Assembly (NCBI GenBank): GCA_023301725.1
Contig: JALZUD010000037.1
Location: 1-64,000 of the forward strand
Reading direction: 5' to 3'
From: Granulosicoccus sp.
Lineage (GTDB): Bacteria; Pseudomonadota; Gammaproteobacteria; Granulosicoccales; Granulosicoccaceae
DNA length: 64,000 nt
Positions 42,640 to 52,571 of this stretch are shown in pieces (positions within the stretch are counted from its first letter, which is position 1; each line of letters begins with the position of its first letter). The notes beneath the pieces were generated by a model that saw only the letters and a program-made list of their open reading frames with translations, ran no database searches and was not told the DNA's origin. Both the position numbers and the translations under genes were made by a program.

Positions 42640-44238
42640 TCAACCAAACTGATTCATCGTGTTGTCTTTTCCTGAAGCCTTTAACGCTTGGGCACCGGAA
42701 AAGTACTCTTTGTGGTCGTCGCCGATATTGGATCCGGACATGTCCTGATGCTTGACACAAGCTAGGCCTTCACGAATTTCACGTCGTTGCACATCGCGCA
42801 CATAAGCGAGCATACCTTGTTCCCCAAAGTAGTTCTTGGCCAAGGCGTCGGTGGACTGTGCGGCGGTGTGGTAGGTCGGTAGTGTTATCAGATGATGAAA
42901 GATACCAGCGCGTCGTGATGCATCAGCTTGGAACGCCTGAATACGCGCATCGGCCTCTTGCGACAGCTCTGTATCATCATATTTTGCATCCATCAGCTCA
43001 TCCCGAGAGTAGGCGCTAAGATCCTTTTTCTCAGTCGTCCAGGCATCAAACACCTGCTGACGAAAACTCAATGTCCAGTTGAAGGACGGGCTGTTGTTAT
43101 AAACGAGCTTGGCGTTGGGCACCTGCTCGCGGATAGCATCCACCATGCTGGCAATCTGGCCAACGTGTGGTTTCTCTGTTTCAATCCAGAGCATATCCGC
43201 ACCGTTTTTCAAGGCAGTTATGCAATCAAGGACGCAACGCTCAGCACCCGTACCTGCGCGAAATTGCACAAGTCCGTTAGGCAGTCGGTTGGGCTTGATT
43301 AACTTGTCACCTTGGCGAATCGCTATTTCTCCAGCTTGAATATCGTCCATTGAAGTTATAGTTTCACCAGCAATAAATGCGTTGTATTGATCAGCGAGAT
43401 CGCCTGGCTCTCGTGACACGGGGATTTTTTGTGTAAGGCCTGCACCTAACGAATCTGTGCGTGCAACGATGAGACCCTCTTCAACGCCTAACTCAAGGAA
43501 TGCGTAACGAATGGCATTGATCTTGGCCAGAAATTCTTCGTGAGGCACGGTGACCTTGCCATCCTGGTGACCACATTGCTTAACATCTGACACTTGATTT
43601 TCAATTTGTAAACAGCATGCGCCTGCCTCAATCATTTTCTTGGCAAGTAGGTATGTGGCTTCTTCGTTACCAAAGCCTGCATCGATATCAGCGATGATAG
43701 GCACTACGTGTGTCTGGAAATTATCAATTTTATCGAACGCCGCTTTTTCAGCAACTTGATTGCCTGCCTCGCGAGCTGCATCCAGTTCTGTAAACAGGTG
43801 CCTAAGCTCCCGTGCATCTGCTTGCTTGAGGAAGGTATAAAGCTCTTCAATAAGTGCAGGTACTGATGTTTTCTCATGAATGGACTGATCCGGTAATGGT
43901 CCAAATTCGGATCGAAGCGCAGCGATCATCCAGCCAGAGAGATAGAGGTAGCAACCTTGGGTAGTACCAAAGTGCTTTTTCATCGATATCAGCTTTTGCT
44001 GTCCGATAAACCCGTGCCAGCAACCCAAAGACTGCGTGTATTTGGTGGAGTCTTTGTCGTAGGCTGCCATGTCCTCGCGCATGATGGTGGCCGTGTAGCG
44101 CGCGATATCTAGACCGGTATGAAAGCGATTCTGCAGCTGCATGCGAGCAACAGACTCTGGATTGATCGCAGACCATGCGCTGCCTTGGCTGGCAATGGTA
44201 TCGGCGGCGTTGGATGTTAATGTTCGGTACTGATTCAT
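42640..44238 (-). CDS. aceA: Isocitrate lyase, large (Pseudomonas-type) form
   Basis: The 532-residue protein splits isocitrate into glyoxylate and succinate, the entry of the glyoxylate shunt. The catalytic motif is KQCGH (Cys about 222) within SDVKQCGHQDGKVTVP. Metal and substrate residues in IIADIDAGFG and NNSPSFNW are present. The length and the KQCGH variant match the long Pseudomonas/Acinetobacter type rather than the 434-residue E. coli enzyme. ATG 44238 is chosen because AGGA lies seven bases upstream and it fits the family start. An ATG at 44274 is also in frame. No malate synthase gene is nearby. Confidence 0.95.
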   Translation of the reverse strand: MNQYRTLTSNAADTIASQGSAWSAINPESVARMQLQNRFHTGLDIARYTATIMREDMAAYDKDSTKYTQSLGCWHGFIGQQKLISMKKHFGTTQGCYLYLSGWMIAALRSEFGPLPDQSIHEKTSVPALIEELYTFLKQADARELRHLFTELDAAREAGNQVAEKAAFDKIDNFQTHVVPIIADIDAGFGNEEATYLLAKKMIEAGACCLQIENQVSDVKQCGHQDGKVTVPHEEFLAKINAIRYAFLELGVEEGLIVARTDSLGAGLTQKIPVSREPGDLADQYNAFIAGETITSMDDIQAGEIAIRQGDKLIKPNRLPNGLVQFRAGTGAERCVLDCITALKNGADMLWIETEKPHVGQIASMVDAIREQVPNAKLVYNNSPSFNWTLSFRQQVFDAWTTEKKDLSAYSRDELMDAKYDDTELSQEADARIQAFQADASRRAGIFHHLITLPTYHTAAQSTDALAKNYFGEQGMLAYVRDVQRREIREGLACVKHQDMSGSNIGDDHKEYFSGAQALKASGKDNTMNQFG

Positions 44239-44282
44239 GAGAGATTCCTGAGTTGATGCTCTGTGTGTCGGCACCAGTGTAA

Positions 44283-44325
44283 GTAATTTTTAGTGAAAAT
44301 TTCACAAAGAAAATTACACAGTGTG
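44283..44325 (-). promoter_or_regulatory. Nested inverted repeats upstream of aceA (operator candidate)
   Basis: GTAATTTT (44283-44290) is an inverted match to AAAATTAC (44310-44317). Between them lies the palindrome GTGAAAATTTCAC (44293-44305). CACAGTGTG follows at 44317-44325. The block is 45-87 bases before the aceA start, where a repressor or activator of the glyoxylate shunt would bind. The regulator is not identified. Confidence 0.5.
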
Positions 44326-44426
44326 AATTTGACAAAAAAGTATTGTGCAAAATCGAGCCGCAGTGCACATTGCCAGCTTCAGGAAGGTTGCTACTTGAAT
44401 CTAATGACGAACGTTTTTCGGCATTT

Positions 44427-45398
44427 TTAAAGACCGATTGAGCTCGACAGCAATTGAGCTACGTGGTCATCCAGCCAGCGGTGAGTTCTGAAGCGATTGT
44501 TTGGGTGGCGTCCAAGAAAACCAACGTGACCGCCGTGAGATGACACTTCAAGCGTGACGTTTTCAGGCAGTTCGTCGCTAGTGGGGATAATGGCAGGTGT
44601 GAAAAAGGGATCGTCGCGCGAACAGAGGATATGCGTTTTTATGGCTATGCTCGGAATGAATTGTCTGGCGCTGCACTTCTTATAGTAATCGTTAACGCCC
44701 TCGAAGCCGTGCACCGTTGCTGTTATGGCGTCGTCAAACTTCCAGAAGCTGTCAAGCTCTGAGGACGCTTTTGGTATACCAAGTTCTGGATACAGCTGGC
44801 GTTTGCGTTCGCTCTGCCCACGAAGCAACTTCAATAAGTATCGCTGATAATTACGAGCTACTCCTGTGTTGAGTTGTGTCGCGCCCTCAGATAGCACCAG
44901 AGGGGGGCAGACCGCTACCGCGCTTTTTAAGGGACAACTTGCACCTGTCTCGCCCAGATACTTAAGGAGCGCATTTGCACCCAGAGAATAACCCAGTGCA
45001 TGAATTGGCCTGCCGGGAAAGCGTTCAGATAGGTGCTTTATAAACCAGTCAATCTCATCGCTGACACCCGAATGATAGGAACGTGCCAGCCGATTCGGTT
45101 CGCCGCTACAGCCGCGCCAATGCATCAAAGCAGGGGAGAACCCAGTGCTCTGCAGGGCAGCAAATGCACCTTGTACATAACTGCTTTGAACACAGCCTGC
45201 CAAGCCGTGAAAGATGGCTACCAGATCACCATCTTGCTCAATACTGAAATTTACATCAATAAAATCACCGTCATCGAGCTCAATTCTCTCGCTTTTGGTG
45301 GGGACTGAATCGGGTTTACAAACCTTGCTAGCAAGAATTGTCTGCAAATGTGGGTTGCTTAACCACCAACTCGGTCTAAATTCACTGTCTACAATCAC
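44427..45398 (-). CDS. YheT-family alpha/beta hydrolase
   Basis: The 323-residue protein begins FRPSWWLSNPHLQTI, the family hallmark. It has the oxyanion strand AIFHGLAG, the nucleophile elbow GYSLGANALLKYLG (Ser), a late Asp in CSRDDPF and a His in SSHGGHVGFLG. The natural substrate is unknown, possibly an ester or lipid. The start is GTG 45398, only 26 bases from the divergent surE ATG. A later start would remove the conserved N-terminus. Confidence 0.9.
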   Translation of the reverse strand: MIVDSEFRPSWWLSNPHLQTILASKVCKPDSVPTKSERIELDDGDFIDVNFSIEQDGDLVAIFHGLAGCVQSSYVQGAFAALQSTGFSPALMHWRGCSGEPNRLARSYHSGVSDEIDWFIKHLSERFPGRPIHALGYSLGANALLKYLGETGASCPLKSAVAVCPPLVLSEGATQLNTGVARNYQRYLLKLLRGQSERKRQLYPELGIPKASSELDSFWKFDDAITATVHGFEGVNDYYKKCSARQFIPSIAIKTHILCSRDDPFFTPAIIPTSDELPENVTLEVSSHGGHVGFLGRHPNNRFRTHRWLDDHVAQLLSSSIGL

Positions 45399-45424
45399 AA
45401 CTTTGTATTTTCCGGGCTTGCCTT

Positions 45425-46174
45425 ATGCGTATTCTCATCGCCAATGACGACGGTTACCTGTCTGAGGGTATCCGTGCCTTGTACGAGGCGATGCAATCAT
45501 TGGGAACGGCAACCATTGTAGCGCCTGATCGCAATCGTAGCGGTGCCAGTCACTCGCTGACCTTGTCTCATCCGATTTTTGTAAAACAGCACGAGCCGAC
45601 TATCTATTCATTGGAGGGGACTCCAACTGACTGTGTTAACGTGGCGTTAAGTGGATTGCTCGACGAGGAGCAAGACATGGTGGTTAGTGGTATCAACGAT
45701 GGACCGAACATGGGCGATGATGTGTTGTACTCAGGAACGATCGCCGCCGCCATCGAGGGGCGTCATCTTGGGCACCCTGCCATAGCGGTATCGATGGCAT
45801 CTCACGAGCCACAGCATTATGCAACCGCGGCCCATGTGACGCATAAATTAGTGTCACATCTGCGCACAGTCCCATTGCCAGCCGACACTATTCTGAATAT
45901 CAACGTACCGGATGTGCCTTTGTCGCAGATTAAGGGTATGCGCTCAACGCGACTCGGCACTCGCCATCCGTCGCAAAATTCGATAAAGATGATGAGCCCT
46001 CGTGGAGACACTCTCTACTGGATTGGCGCGGCAGGTGATATCGCTGACGATAGACCAGGAACTGACTTTGGCGCAGTGAAGGAAAACTACGTTTCGGTTA
46101 CACCTTTGCAAATCGATCTGACACGAAAAGATACAGTTGATCCGATAGCGCAGTGGCTTGAGCGTTTGTCATGA
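45425..46174 (+). CDS. surE: 5'-nucleotidase SurE
   Basis: The 249-residue protein starts MRILIANDDGY with the SurE metal motif NDDG, followed by APDRNRSGASHSLTL and VSGINDGPNMGDDVLYSGT. SurE removes phosphate from nucleoside monophosphates and short polyphosphate. It is first in surE-pcm-nlpD-rpoS, an arrangement common in Gammaproteobacteria. Its stop overlaps the pcm start (ATGA). Confidence 0.96.
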   Translation: MRILIANDDGYLSEGIRALYEAMQSLGTATIVAPDRNRSGASHSLTLSHPIFVKQHEPTIYSLEGTPTDCVNVALSGLLDEEQDMVVSGINDGPNMGDDVLYSGTIAAAIEGRHLGHPAIAVSMASHEPQHYATAAHVTHKLVSHLRTVPLPADTILNINVPDVPLSQIKGMRSTRLGTRHPSQNSIKMMSPRGDTLYWIGAAGDIADDRPGTDFGAVKENYVSVTPLQIDLTRKDTVDPIAQWLERLS

Positions 46175-46842
46175 TAGCTACAGCACAACAAATAGCCGGT
46201 ATCGGGTTTACCTCGCAACGCACCCGTACCCGTATGGTTTGTCGACTGATGGATCGGGGCATTGAAAACGAAGATGTTCTGACGGTGCTCAATACAGTTC
46301 CCAGACACTTGTTCGTCGATGAAGCTATCGCTTCCCGTGCTTACGAAGACGTTGCCTTGCCTATTGGCGAAGGCCAGACAATTTCGCAACCCTATGCTGT
46401 TGCCAGAATGAGTGAAATTCTCATGCAAGATGGGCCGCTGGGTAAAGTACTCGAAGTTGGCACCGGTTCTGGTTATCAGGCTGCTGTTTTATCGCGGTTG
46501 GCTGATCAGGTATTTAGTGTAGAGCGAATTCAGAGCCTGCTCGACAAAGCACGTCTTAGGTTTCAGGCTTTGCAGTACAGAAACATTAGAACGCGTTATA
46601 GCGACGGCGGATGGGGATGGGAAAGTCATGGGCCCTATGACGGCATCATGGTAACCGCCGCACCGCGCAGCATTCCCAAGCCTTTGCTCCAACAATTAGC
46701 GGTAGGTGGCAGAATGATAATACCGGTGGGAGACCAGTCTAGCGAACAAAGTCTCACGATCATTACAAGGACCTCAGCGGGTTTTGCGTCGCGTGAAGAG
46801 AGTAATGTCAGTTTTGTTCCATTTCTTACTGGTAAGTCCTGA
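46171..46842 (+). CDS. pcm: Protein-L-isoaspartate O-methyltransferase
   Basis: The 223-residue protein carries EDVALPIGEGQTISQPYAVA and the SAM-binding motif VLEVGTGSGYQAAVLS, then ITAAP-like MVTAAPRSIPKPLLQQL. It repairs isoaspartyl residues that build up in aged proteins, in keeping with its place beside rpoS. It overlaps surE by four bases. nlpD follows after 85 bases. Confidence 0.96.
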   Translation: MIATAQQIAGIGFTSQRTRTRMVCRLMDRGIENEDVLTVLNTVPRHLFVDEAIASRAYEDVALPIGEGQTISQPYAVARMSEILMQDGPLGKVLEVGTGSGYQAAVLSRLADQVFSVERIQSLLDKARLRFQALQYRNIRTRYSDGGWGWESHGPYDGIMVTAAPRSIPKPLLQQLAVGGRMIIPVGDQSSEQSLTIITRTSAGFASREESNVSFVPFLTGKS

Positions 46843-46927
46843 ATAACCGTCTACACTAATTTACAGTGTAAGTTTATTGACGCCTTCGGCGCGTCTTAAT
46901 AGAAACTCGGTTAACCGGACTACGTTG

Positions 46928-47908
46928 ATGAAGCTATTGTTTCGAGTGAGTGCTTTGTGTGTATTGCCTCTGGCGTTGGCAGCTTGCCAATCCTCGCCTT
47001 TACAGGGTCTTCAGTCTGGTCTGAGTTCACTGGACGCCAATTTAAGTGGTAGCACCTATGTGGTGCGCGCTGGCGAAACGCTCGAAACCATCGCGTTTAG
47101 ATACAACACTAGCGTGGATACACTGGCGCAGTTAAATCCTCAAGCCACACAAGGTGTTTACTCGGGAATGCATTTGGTGGTGCGTGAGCCAAAAAATCAA
47201 GCTACGGCTGCACGTACCAGAGTGGCGGTCGCTGAAACACCGGCCATAGCCCCGGTGCAACAGCCCAGTATTACAGGCAGAACATCGCCGACACAAATTA
47301 ATCAAGCCATACCTCTACCCACGGCCTCTGGCGACGATTACCTGCTCAATTCGGAGCAGCCGTTGCGTGCAGTGCGTAACGAAAGGCAGGCTGGGCCTGC
47401 TTTCCCGCAGGTCGTGAGAGCGCCCGCAACAGGCTATGTGGAACAACCAGGGTATCCGGTTGAAGAAGTCATCGATGATGAAAATTTCAGGTTGCCAACA
47501 AATGCTGCGGGCGTGACAAGCGAGTTGGCAGCTATGGTGGACCGATGGAAGTGGCCTATGTCAGGCCAACTGGCGCGTGCCTATGACCCGCAACGCCCTA
47601 ATGGTCGAGGTATAGAAATAGTCGGATTGCCAGGTCAACAAGTGTATGCGGCCAGAGATGGCGTAGTGGATCTTGTGGCTCGTTCACCCGACGGTGTAGG
47701 TAAGGTTGTCATAGTCAGGCACCCGGACAACTACCTCAGTGTGTACTCTAATGCACGAGATCTGTTTGTGGCGGTTCAGGACACTGTTCGTCAAGGTGAT
47801 CCAATAGCTAGCCTCGGAGCAAACGTAAATGACGAGCCCTTGTTGCGATTTGAAATTAGCAAGGATGGTAAGTTGTTGAATCCAATGAATTTTTTAACTC
47901 CCTTGTAA
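46928..47908 (+). CDS. nlpD: NlpD-like lipoprotein, LysM plus degenerate LytM (M23) domain
   Basis: The 326-residue lipoprotein (lipobox LALAACQ, Cys about 22) has a LysM domain (about 43-90, TYVVRAGETLETIAFRYNT) that binds peptidoglycan. A flexible middle follows, then a C-terminal M23 fold (about 205-326). Zinc ligands are missing: GIEIVG replaces GIDI, YLSVYSNAR replaces the YxHN strand and LLRFEI replaces LHFEI. It therefore cannot be an active endopeptidase. NlpD of E. coli is also non-catalytic and activates the amidase AmiC. ATG 46928 gives the proper signal peptide; the frame is open upstream to a TTG at 46877. Confidence 0.92.
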   Translation: MKLLFRVSALCVLPLALAACQSSPLQGLQSGLSSLDANLSGSTYVVRAGETLETIAFRYNTSVDTLAQLNPQATQGVYSGMHLVVREPKNQATAARTRVAVAETPAIAPVQQPSITGRTSPTQINQAIPLPTASGDDYLLNSEQPLRAVRNERQAGPAFPQVVRAPATGYVEQPGYPVEEVIDDENFRLPTNAAGVTSELAAMVDRWKWPMSGQLARAYDPQRPNGRGIEIVGLPGQQVYAARDGVVDLVARSPDGVGKVVIVRHPDNYLSVYSNARDLFVAVQDTVRQGDPIASLGANVNDEPLLRFEISKDGKLLNPMNFLTPL

Positions 47909-48071
47909 CGCAGTATTCTACGTAGCGTAGCTACTAACCTCTCTGTGAAGCGCCCCCAGGTAACACTAACTTGAAAAATAAATTGTTAAACTGTCAAATT
48001 GCATTAGCAAGTTGCGCTAAGTTCCTTTAATATCTACAAAAATTCCTGCAGAAACACGAGAGACAGCTCCT

Positions 48072-49058
48072 ATGGCACAGCATTGGGGAAATTTTACGAT
48101 GACCACCGACAACCGTGATGGTTGGAACAAGGGTGGCGTCGACTCTGCAAATAATGCCGAGGCGGACGACAACGAACCCAGGGAAAAAATCACCGCCAGC
48201 AAATTGAAAGATTTGTCGCGCAAGGAAATGGACGCAACTCGTCTGTATCTCAAGGAAATTGAGCATTCAGAACTTCTGACGGCGGATGAGGAGAAAATGT
48301 ACACCCGAAAGGCTCAGGCTGGGTGTGAAAAATCTCGCGCTAGAATGATCGAGTGCAACCTTCGCTTGGTGGTGAAAATAGCCCGCCGTTACATGAATCG
48401 CGGTCTGGCACTGTTAGACCTCATAGAAGAGGGCAACCTCGGGCTTATACACTCAGTCGAAAAGTTCGACCCTGAGCGTGGGTTCCGATTCTCAACCTAC
48501 GCCACTTGGTGGATCCGACAGACCATTGAACGCGGCTTAATGAACCAGACGCGCACCATTCGCTTGCCCATACATGTCGTTAAGGAAATGAACGTGTACA
48601 TCAAGGCTGAGCGACGGCTACAACAGTCCCTGGATAGAGAGCCAACGGCTGAGGACATCGCTTTCGCAACGGAGCGTCCAGTAGAAGACGTCATCAAATT
48701 ACTGGGGCTACGAGATCGCGTAACGTCAGTAGATGTTGCTATAGGTAAAGATGGCGAGCGTCCTTTGCTTGACATCATTCCTGACGAAAACAATGTCGAC
48801 CCCTCCGTCGTATTGCAAGACGAGAGTGTGAACTCCAATATCAATAATTGGCTGGAAAAGCTCGAGTGCAAGCAGCGTGAAGTGCTTGTTAGACGCTTTG
48901 GTTTGGATGGGCACGAAAAGAGCACACTCGAAGAGGTTGGTCTGGAGTTGGGTGTTACCCGCGAACGTGTGCGCCAGATTCAGATGGAAGCTTTGAAGCG
49001 TCTACGACGCATTCTTGAAAGCAGTGGGTACACAGCAGACACCTTGTTCCTGGCTTGA
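48072..49058 (+). CDS. rpoS: RNA polymerase sigma factor RpoS
   Basis: The 328-residue protein has sigma-70 regions 1.2 to 4.2. Region 1.2 is [21 protein letters not shown]. Region 2 contains [40 protein letters not shown] and [16 protein letters not shown]. Region 4.2 carries the helix-turn-helix [19 protein letters not shown]. It directs the stationary-phase and stress response. The 163-base gap after nlpD includes the leader. ATG 48072 is listed, but an in-frame ATG at 48099 has the better GGGGA ribosome site. In E. coli an rpoS promoter lies inside nlpD. Confidence 0.95.
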   Translation: MAQHWGNFTMTTDNRDGWNKGGVDSANNAEADDNEPREKITASKLKDLSRKEMDATRLYLKEIEHSELLTADEEKMYTRKAQAGCEKSRARMIECNLRLVVKIARRYMNRGLALLDLIEEGNLGLIHSVEKFDPERGFRFSTYATWWIRQTIERGLMNQTRTIRLPIHVVKEMNVYIKAERRLQQSLDREPTAEDIAFATERPVEDVIKLLGLRDRVTSVDVAIGKDGERPLLDIIPDENNVDPSVVLQDESVNSNINNWLEKLECKQREVLVRRFGLDGHEKSTLEEVGLELGVTRERVRQIQMEALKRLRRILESSGYTADTLFLA

Positions 49059-49084
49059 TTCGCAAGTGTCAGTCTCAAATTGCT

Positions 49085-49657
49085 TCATATAGTTGAGTAC
49101 TGATATTTTTCGTTAAAATCTAAGCGGCTTGGGCGGGCATCCTTTAATGGGGATGCTTGCGTTCCAAACAGAAGCTTACCGGCTTTGCCCACATGAACAA
49201 TGTTGAAGTGCTTGAAGTCGCTCTTTATCGTTGAGCCCATTAGGGTGTCGGAAGTCATGTCCAAGTGCACAACGGGCAAGCCTTCATTTGTCTCAACGCT
49301 TTCGCCCAATTCATAAGTGCCAGAGTTGTAAACTGAATTGTATGGCAATAAGCCCACTTGTTTGAGTGGCTCGCCAGAACAACCGCTGTTGGGCTCGAAG
49401 TACGCAAAGTATTGATCAAAACGATACTCGTCGAAAACAAAGGTTGTGCTGCGGCCTTCATTTGCGCAGTGAGTCCAGCTTCCGACTAACGTGCCTGCTA
49501 TCGGATGGTCTTGAGCTAGGTTAGTATCAACGTACGCGTTGCTGCTTGCCACGGCATCGCAGGCAATAAAAGCAATGGATATACAGCTTGCAAATAGTAC
49601 TCTGCATAGCTTCGATGTTGAATTGCCTTGGTTTAGTTCGTTTGATGAATTGGCCAC
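49085..49657 (-). CDS. Hypothetical exported protein
   Basis: I do not recognise this 190-residue protein. A signal segment (about 18-42) ends near AVASSNA. A Cys within it (IAFIAC) could also be a lipobox. The mature part is short beta strands with paired Cys residues (WTHCANEG, NSGCSGEP), as in a lipocalin-like or small binding fold: GTLVGSWTHC opens a 'G-W' strand. It is convergent with rpoS and only 26 bases from its stop, so both genes must end in that short stretch. Confidence 0.6.
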   Translation of the reverse strand: MANSSNELNQGNSTSKLCRVLFASCISIAFIACDAVASSNAYVDTNLAQDHPIAGTLVGSWTHCANEGRSTTFVFDEYRFDQYFAYFEPNSGCSGEPLKQVGLLPYNSVYNSGTYELGESVETNEGLPVVHLDMTSDTLMGSTIKSDFKHFNIVHVGKAGKLLFGTQASPLKDARPSRLDFNEKYQYSTI

Positions 49658-49946
49658 AATACGTACTCCTGTTTTAATCTTTGTTCACTTGGTTGTGAAT
49701 CTCATGCGAAGCAGGTTACCAATAACCATTCGATTCATACGTTAAGCGGAGCACAGTTTTTCAGCTTTAGCACAATGGCTGCTTATGATCTTAGAGTAAG
49801 TCTCATTTCTGGAATTTCTATTCCAACTAACTCGCCCACTCACAGGTTCAAGGACGGGCGCAAGAACGCAAACAAGCGCGCCTTGCAATAAGGGACTTGA
49901 TTGTGCGAACTCAACCTTAAGTCAAGTACATAGCTTGCCCCGGCAT

Positions 49947-52571
49947 TTACTGACGTTCGCCAATTCGAAAAACTGCAGCAAGTTGAACATAACGCACGTC
50001 AGTGTCGAAACTGATAACCTCAGCGCGCAAGCTCAAGCCTTTTTTACCCGCGTACTCCACACCAGCTCCAAATATTGCATGGTTGGTATTGTCTCTGCTG
50101 AATTGGACGCTGCTATCGCTTTCATCGTTATCCAAGTGCCCGAAACCTAGCCGCCCGTAAGCATTCAGGCCTTGTCGTTTAAAGCGTTTTCGATTCTTGC
50201 TCACATAGAACAGTCCACTCGCACCAAAGGTCCTGTAGCTGATGGAGCTACCATTGGAAAGGTCTGCATCGCCAAGTTCGGCAATGTGCACTTCAAGTGA
50301 TAACCATCTGTTGGCGTCCCAGCCTACGGTCAACTGAGCCGCGGCTTCATTGTTGTCCTCTGCATCAACGGAACTCACCTCGCTAGAATCCGGCTCAAGC
50401 CTGCTGACCCCGACCCCGAATCCTGTGTAGAAGTGCTGCTTGAAGCCTGGTTGAACGTCCACACTTGGGTCGTTAACATTTACGGCTTCTGCGGATGGCA
50501 CGGGCTCATCCGCTGCCATGGCTGGGTTTGTGATCGTACCCAGGGTAACTAAACTTAACGTCGCTGTTGCTAGCAAATATACTGTGTGTTTTGCACGTTG
50601 TCGAAGTGCCAGCATCAGAGCAGTAAAGCCTAGTAAAGGTAACAGGGGGTCTAATGGTTCTGTGCTGCTCACTGAACTACTGATTGAACAACCCGAGCCA
50701 GACAGCCCAGTGCGAATTCTTCCCGCGTTGCCAGTAAAACCAACGCCGGGTTCATTGATATCCGCAATACCATTGCCGTTGCTGTCGGGAAGCTCGCTTA
50801 GGTTAGGCGAGCCTGAGCCATTACTTTGAAAGTCAGAAAAACCATCGCCATCAGCATCTGGGTCACGTTCGTCAATAACGCCATCCCCATCACGAAAGTC
50901 TGCAATGCCATCGCTATCAGAGTCGATGGAGCCTTCCAGAATATCTGGAATGCCATCGTTGTCTGAGTCGCGGTCGAGAAAATCAGGTAGACCGTCGTTG
51001 TCGGTGTCGGTCTCATTACCGCCTTCAATAGTATTGCTGATGCCATCGTTGTCGGAGTCATCATCCAGATAATCAGGTGTGCCGTCACCATCAGCATCGC
51101 CATCAGCTTCTTCTGAATCATCAATGCCGTCGTTATCTGAATCGGTGTCAAGGTAGTTTGGTGTGTTATCAGAGTCTGTGTCAGCGCCACTCTCGTCACT
51201 GTCTGAAATACCATCGCCATCAGAATCGGTGTCCACGTAGTTGGGTACTGTGTCGTTATCGGCATCGTCGTTGCCTTCAACACTGTCGCTAATGCCGTCG
51301 TTATCAGAGTCTGAATCAAGATGGTTGTTGATACCATCGCCGTCTGTGTCGGTTGGCTCTAGTGCATCGTCAAAGCCGTTGCCATTATTATCAAAGCCAC
51401 CAGTTTGATCGGCATCAAAAACATCATCAATGCCATCTGAGTCGGTATCAACTCCAGATGCATCTGGCATGGTGGTGTCCTCTTCACTATCGAGGATGCC
51501 ATCGCCGTCGGAGTCTGTATCTAAGTAGTCAGGAATAGTGTCGCCATCGGTGTCGCCAGTACCTTCAAAAATATCGGGAATGGAATCGCCATCGCTATCG
51601 GTATCTTCTTTATCACTTAAACCGTCACTGTCAGAATCTGCATCGCCCTCTACCAGATCACATACTCTGTCGTTATCTTGATCGCCAATAGCACAGGCAG
51701 TTAATGAGTCTGAGTTGTACGCAATGAACGGTGGGTCTGCGGCAGGGGGGAGATTCACTTCCAAACGAACAGCGCTGCTTAGCTGTGTAGCGTCAATACC
51801 AAAGTCTGCCAGACTTAGAGTAAAGCCCTGCACGCTTATGATTTGATTTGCATGCACATTTTGGAAGGGGCTAGTTGTCCTAAAGCGATCATTGCTGACT
51901 GTAGCTATGCTTGGGTGGCTATTTTCAGCACTGCTGGCAGTAATCCCGATTTGTTCGTCTGCTGAATTGAATAGTTTAAATTCAACGGCTGAGGCTGATG
52001 GAGCTGCGTTGTTGTAGTACATGAACTCTGGTACATCGTCGTCTAAAGCATTTATATTGATGTTGCTTAAATTGAAATTAGTTGTTGAGGCAACATTGTT
52101 GCCAAATGTAGAGAACCCAAGCCCATTGGTACCGTCAGTCAGGTAAGCGGTAATATCTCGGTTCTCTATTGGGAAAAGGAGGTCAGTTCCATCGGAGGCA
52201 TTACCGTCGTCTAAAGAGCCTTGACCTACTAAAGCTGAGGTGAATTCAAAAGGTACGAGCGCCTTGAACGTTGCTGAAGTAAACGTGATGTCGTTTTCTG
52301 TAAGCCGTTGATCGTTGACGCCGGTACTGAAGGTGGTTCCATTTTGCTGGAAGCCCAGTAAATTGTTTGCCGAGTCAAGCTCTATCGGTGAGACGTTGCC
52401 TTCATACGATTCGTAGAAGCCACCAAAGTCAGTAAGTACTCCTGTTATCGACTCTTCGGCGTACACACTGTTCGCCATTGCACTAAGTGCTACGGTGACA
52501 AGTGTTGTTGTAATCTTAGGAGCGTAAGGCAAAAGGCTCCTTCCTGATATCAACGTTGGATTTATCGGCAT
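49947..52571 (-). CDS. Thrombospondin-repeat protein with internal CTERM-like tail fused to an OmpA-like beta-barrel
   Basis: The 874-residue protein has a signal peptide (to about SVYAEES) and a beta-rich domain (40-300). Calcium-binding thrombospondin type-3 repeats follow (about 305-605, DxDxDGxxD). Residues about 624-660 look like a complete C-terminal sorting tail: SGSGCSISS, then [16 protein letters not shown], then a basic RQRAKH. The protein does not end there. A second signal-like segment (661-687, ending PAMAA) leads to about 187 residues of alternating strands ([38 protein letters not shown]), an eight-stranded OmpA-like barrel. It looks like two exported proteins merged by loss of a stop codon, or a deliberate display device. 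The frame is unbroken. Confidence 0.85.
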   Translation of the reverse strand: MPINPTLISGRSLLPYAPKITTTLVTVALSAMANSVYAEESITGVLTDFGGFYESYEGNVSPIELDSANNLLGFQQNGTTFSTGVNDQRLTENDITFTSATFKALVPFEFTSALVGQGSLDDGNASDGTDLLFPIENRDITAYLTDGTNGLGFSTFGNNVASTTNFNLSNININALDDDVPEFMYYNNAAPSASAVEFKLFNSADEQIGITASSAENSHPSIATVSNDRFRTTSPFQNVHANQIISVQGFTLSLADFGIDATQLSSAVRLEVNLPPAADPPFIAYNSDSLTACAIGDQDNDRVCDLVEGDADSDSDGLSDKEDTDSDGDSIPDIFEGTGDTDGDTIPDYLDTDSDGDGILDSEEDTTMPDASGVDTDSDGIDDVFDADQTGGFDNNGNGFDDALEPTDTDGDGINNHLDSDSDNDGISDSVEGNDDADNDTVPNYVDTDSDGDGISDSDESGADTDSDNTPNYLDTDSDNDGIDDSEEADGDADGDGTPDYLDDDSDNDGISNTIEGGNETDTDNDGLPDFLDRDSDNDGIPDILEGSIDSDSDGIADFRDGDGVIDERDPDADGDGFSDFQSNGSGSPNLSELPDSNGNGIADINEPGVGFTGNAGRIRTGLSGSGCSISSSVSSTEPLDPLLPLLGFTALMLALRQRAKHTVYLLATATLSLVTLGTITNPAMAADEPVPSAEAVNVNDPSVDVQPGFKQHFYTGFGVGVSRLEPDSSEVSSVDAEDNNEAAAQLTVGWDANRWLSLEVHIAELGDADLSNGSSISYRTFGASGLFYVSKNRKRFKRQGLNAYGRLGFGHLDNDESDSSVQFSRDNTNHAIFGAGVEYAGKKGLSLRAEVISFDTDVRYVQLAAVFRIGERQ

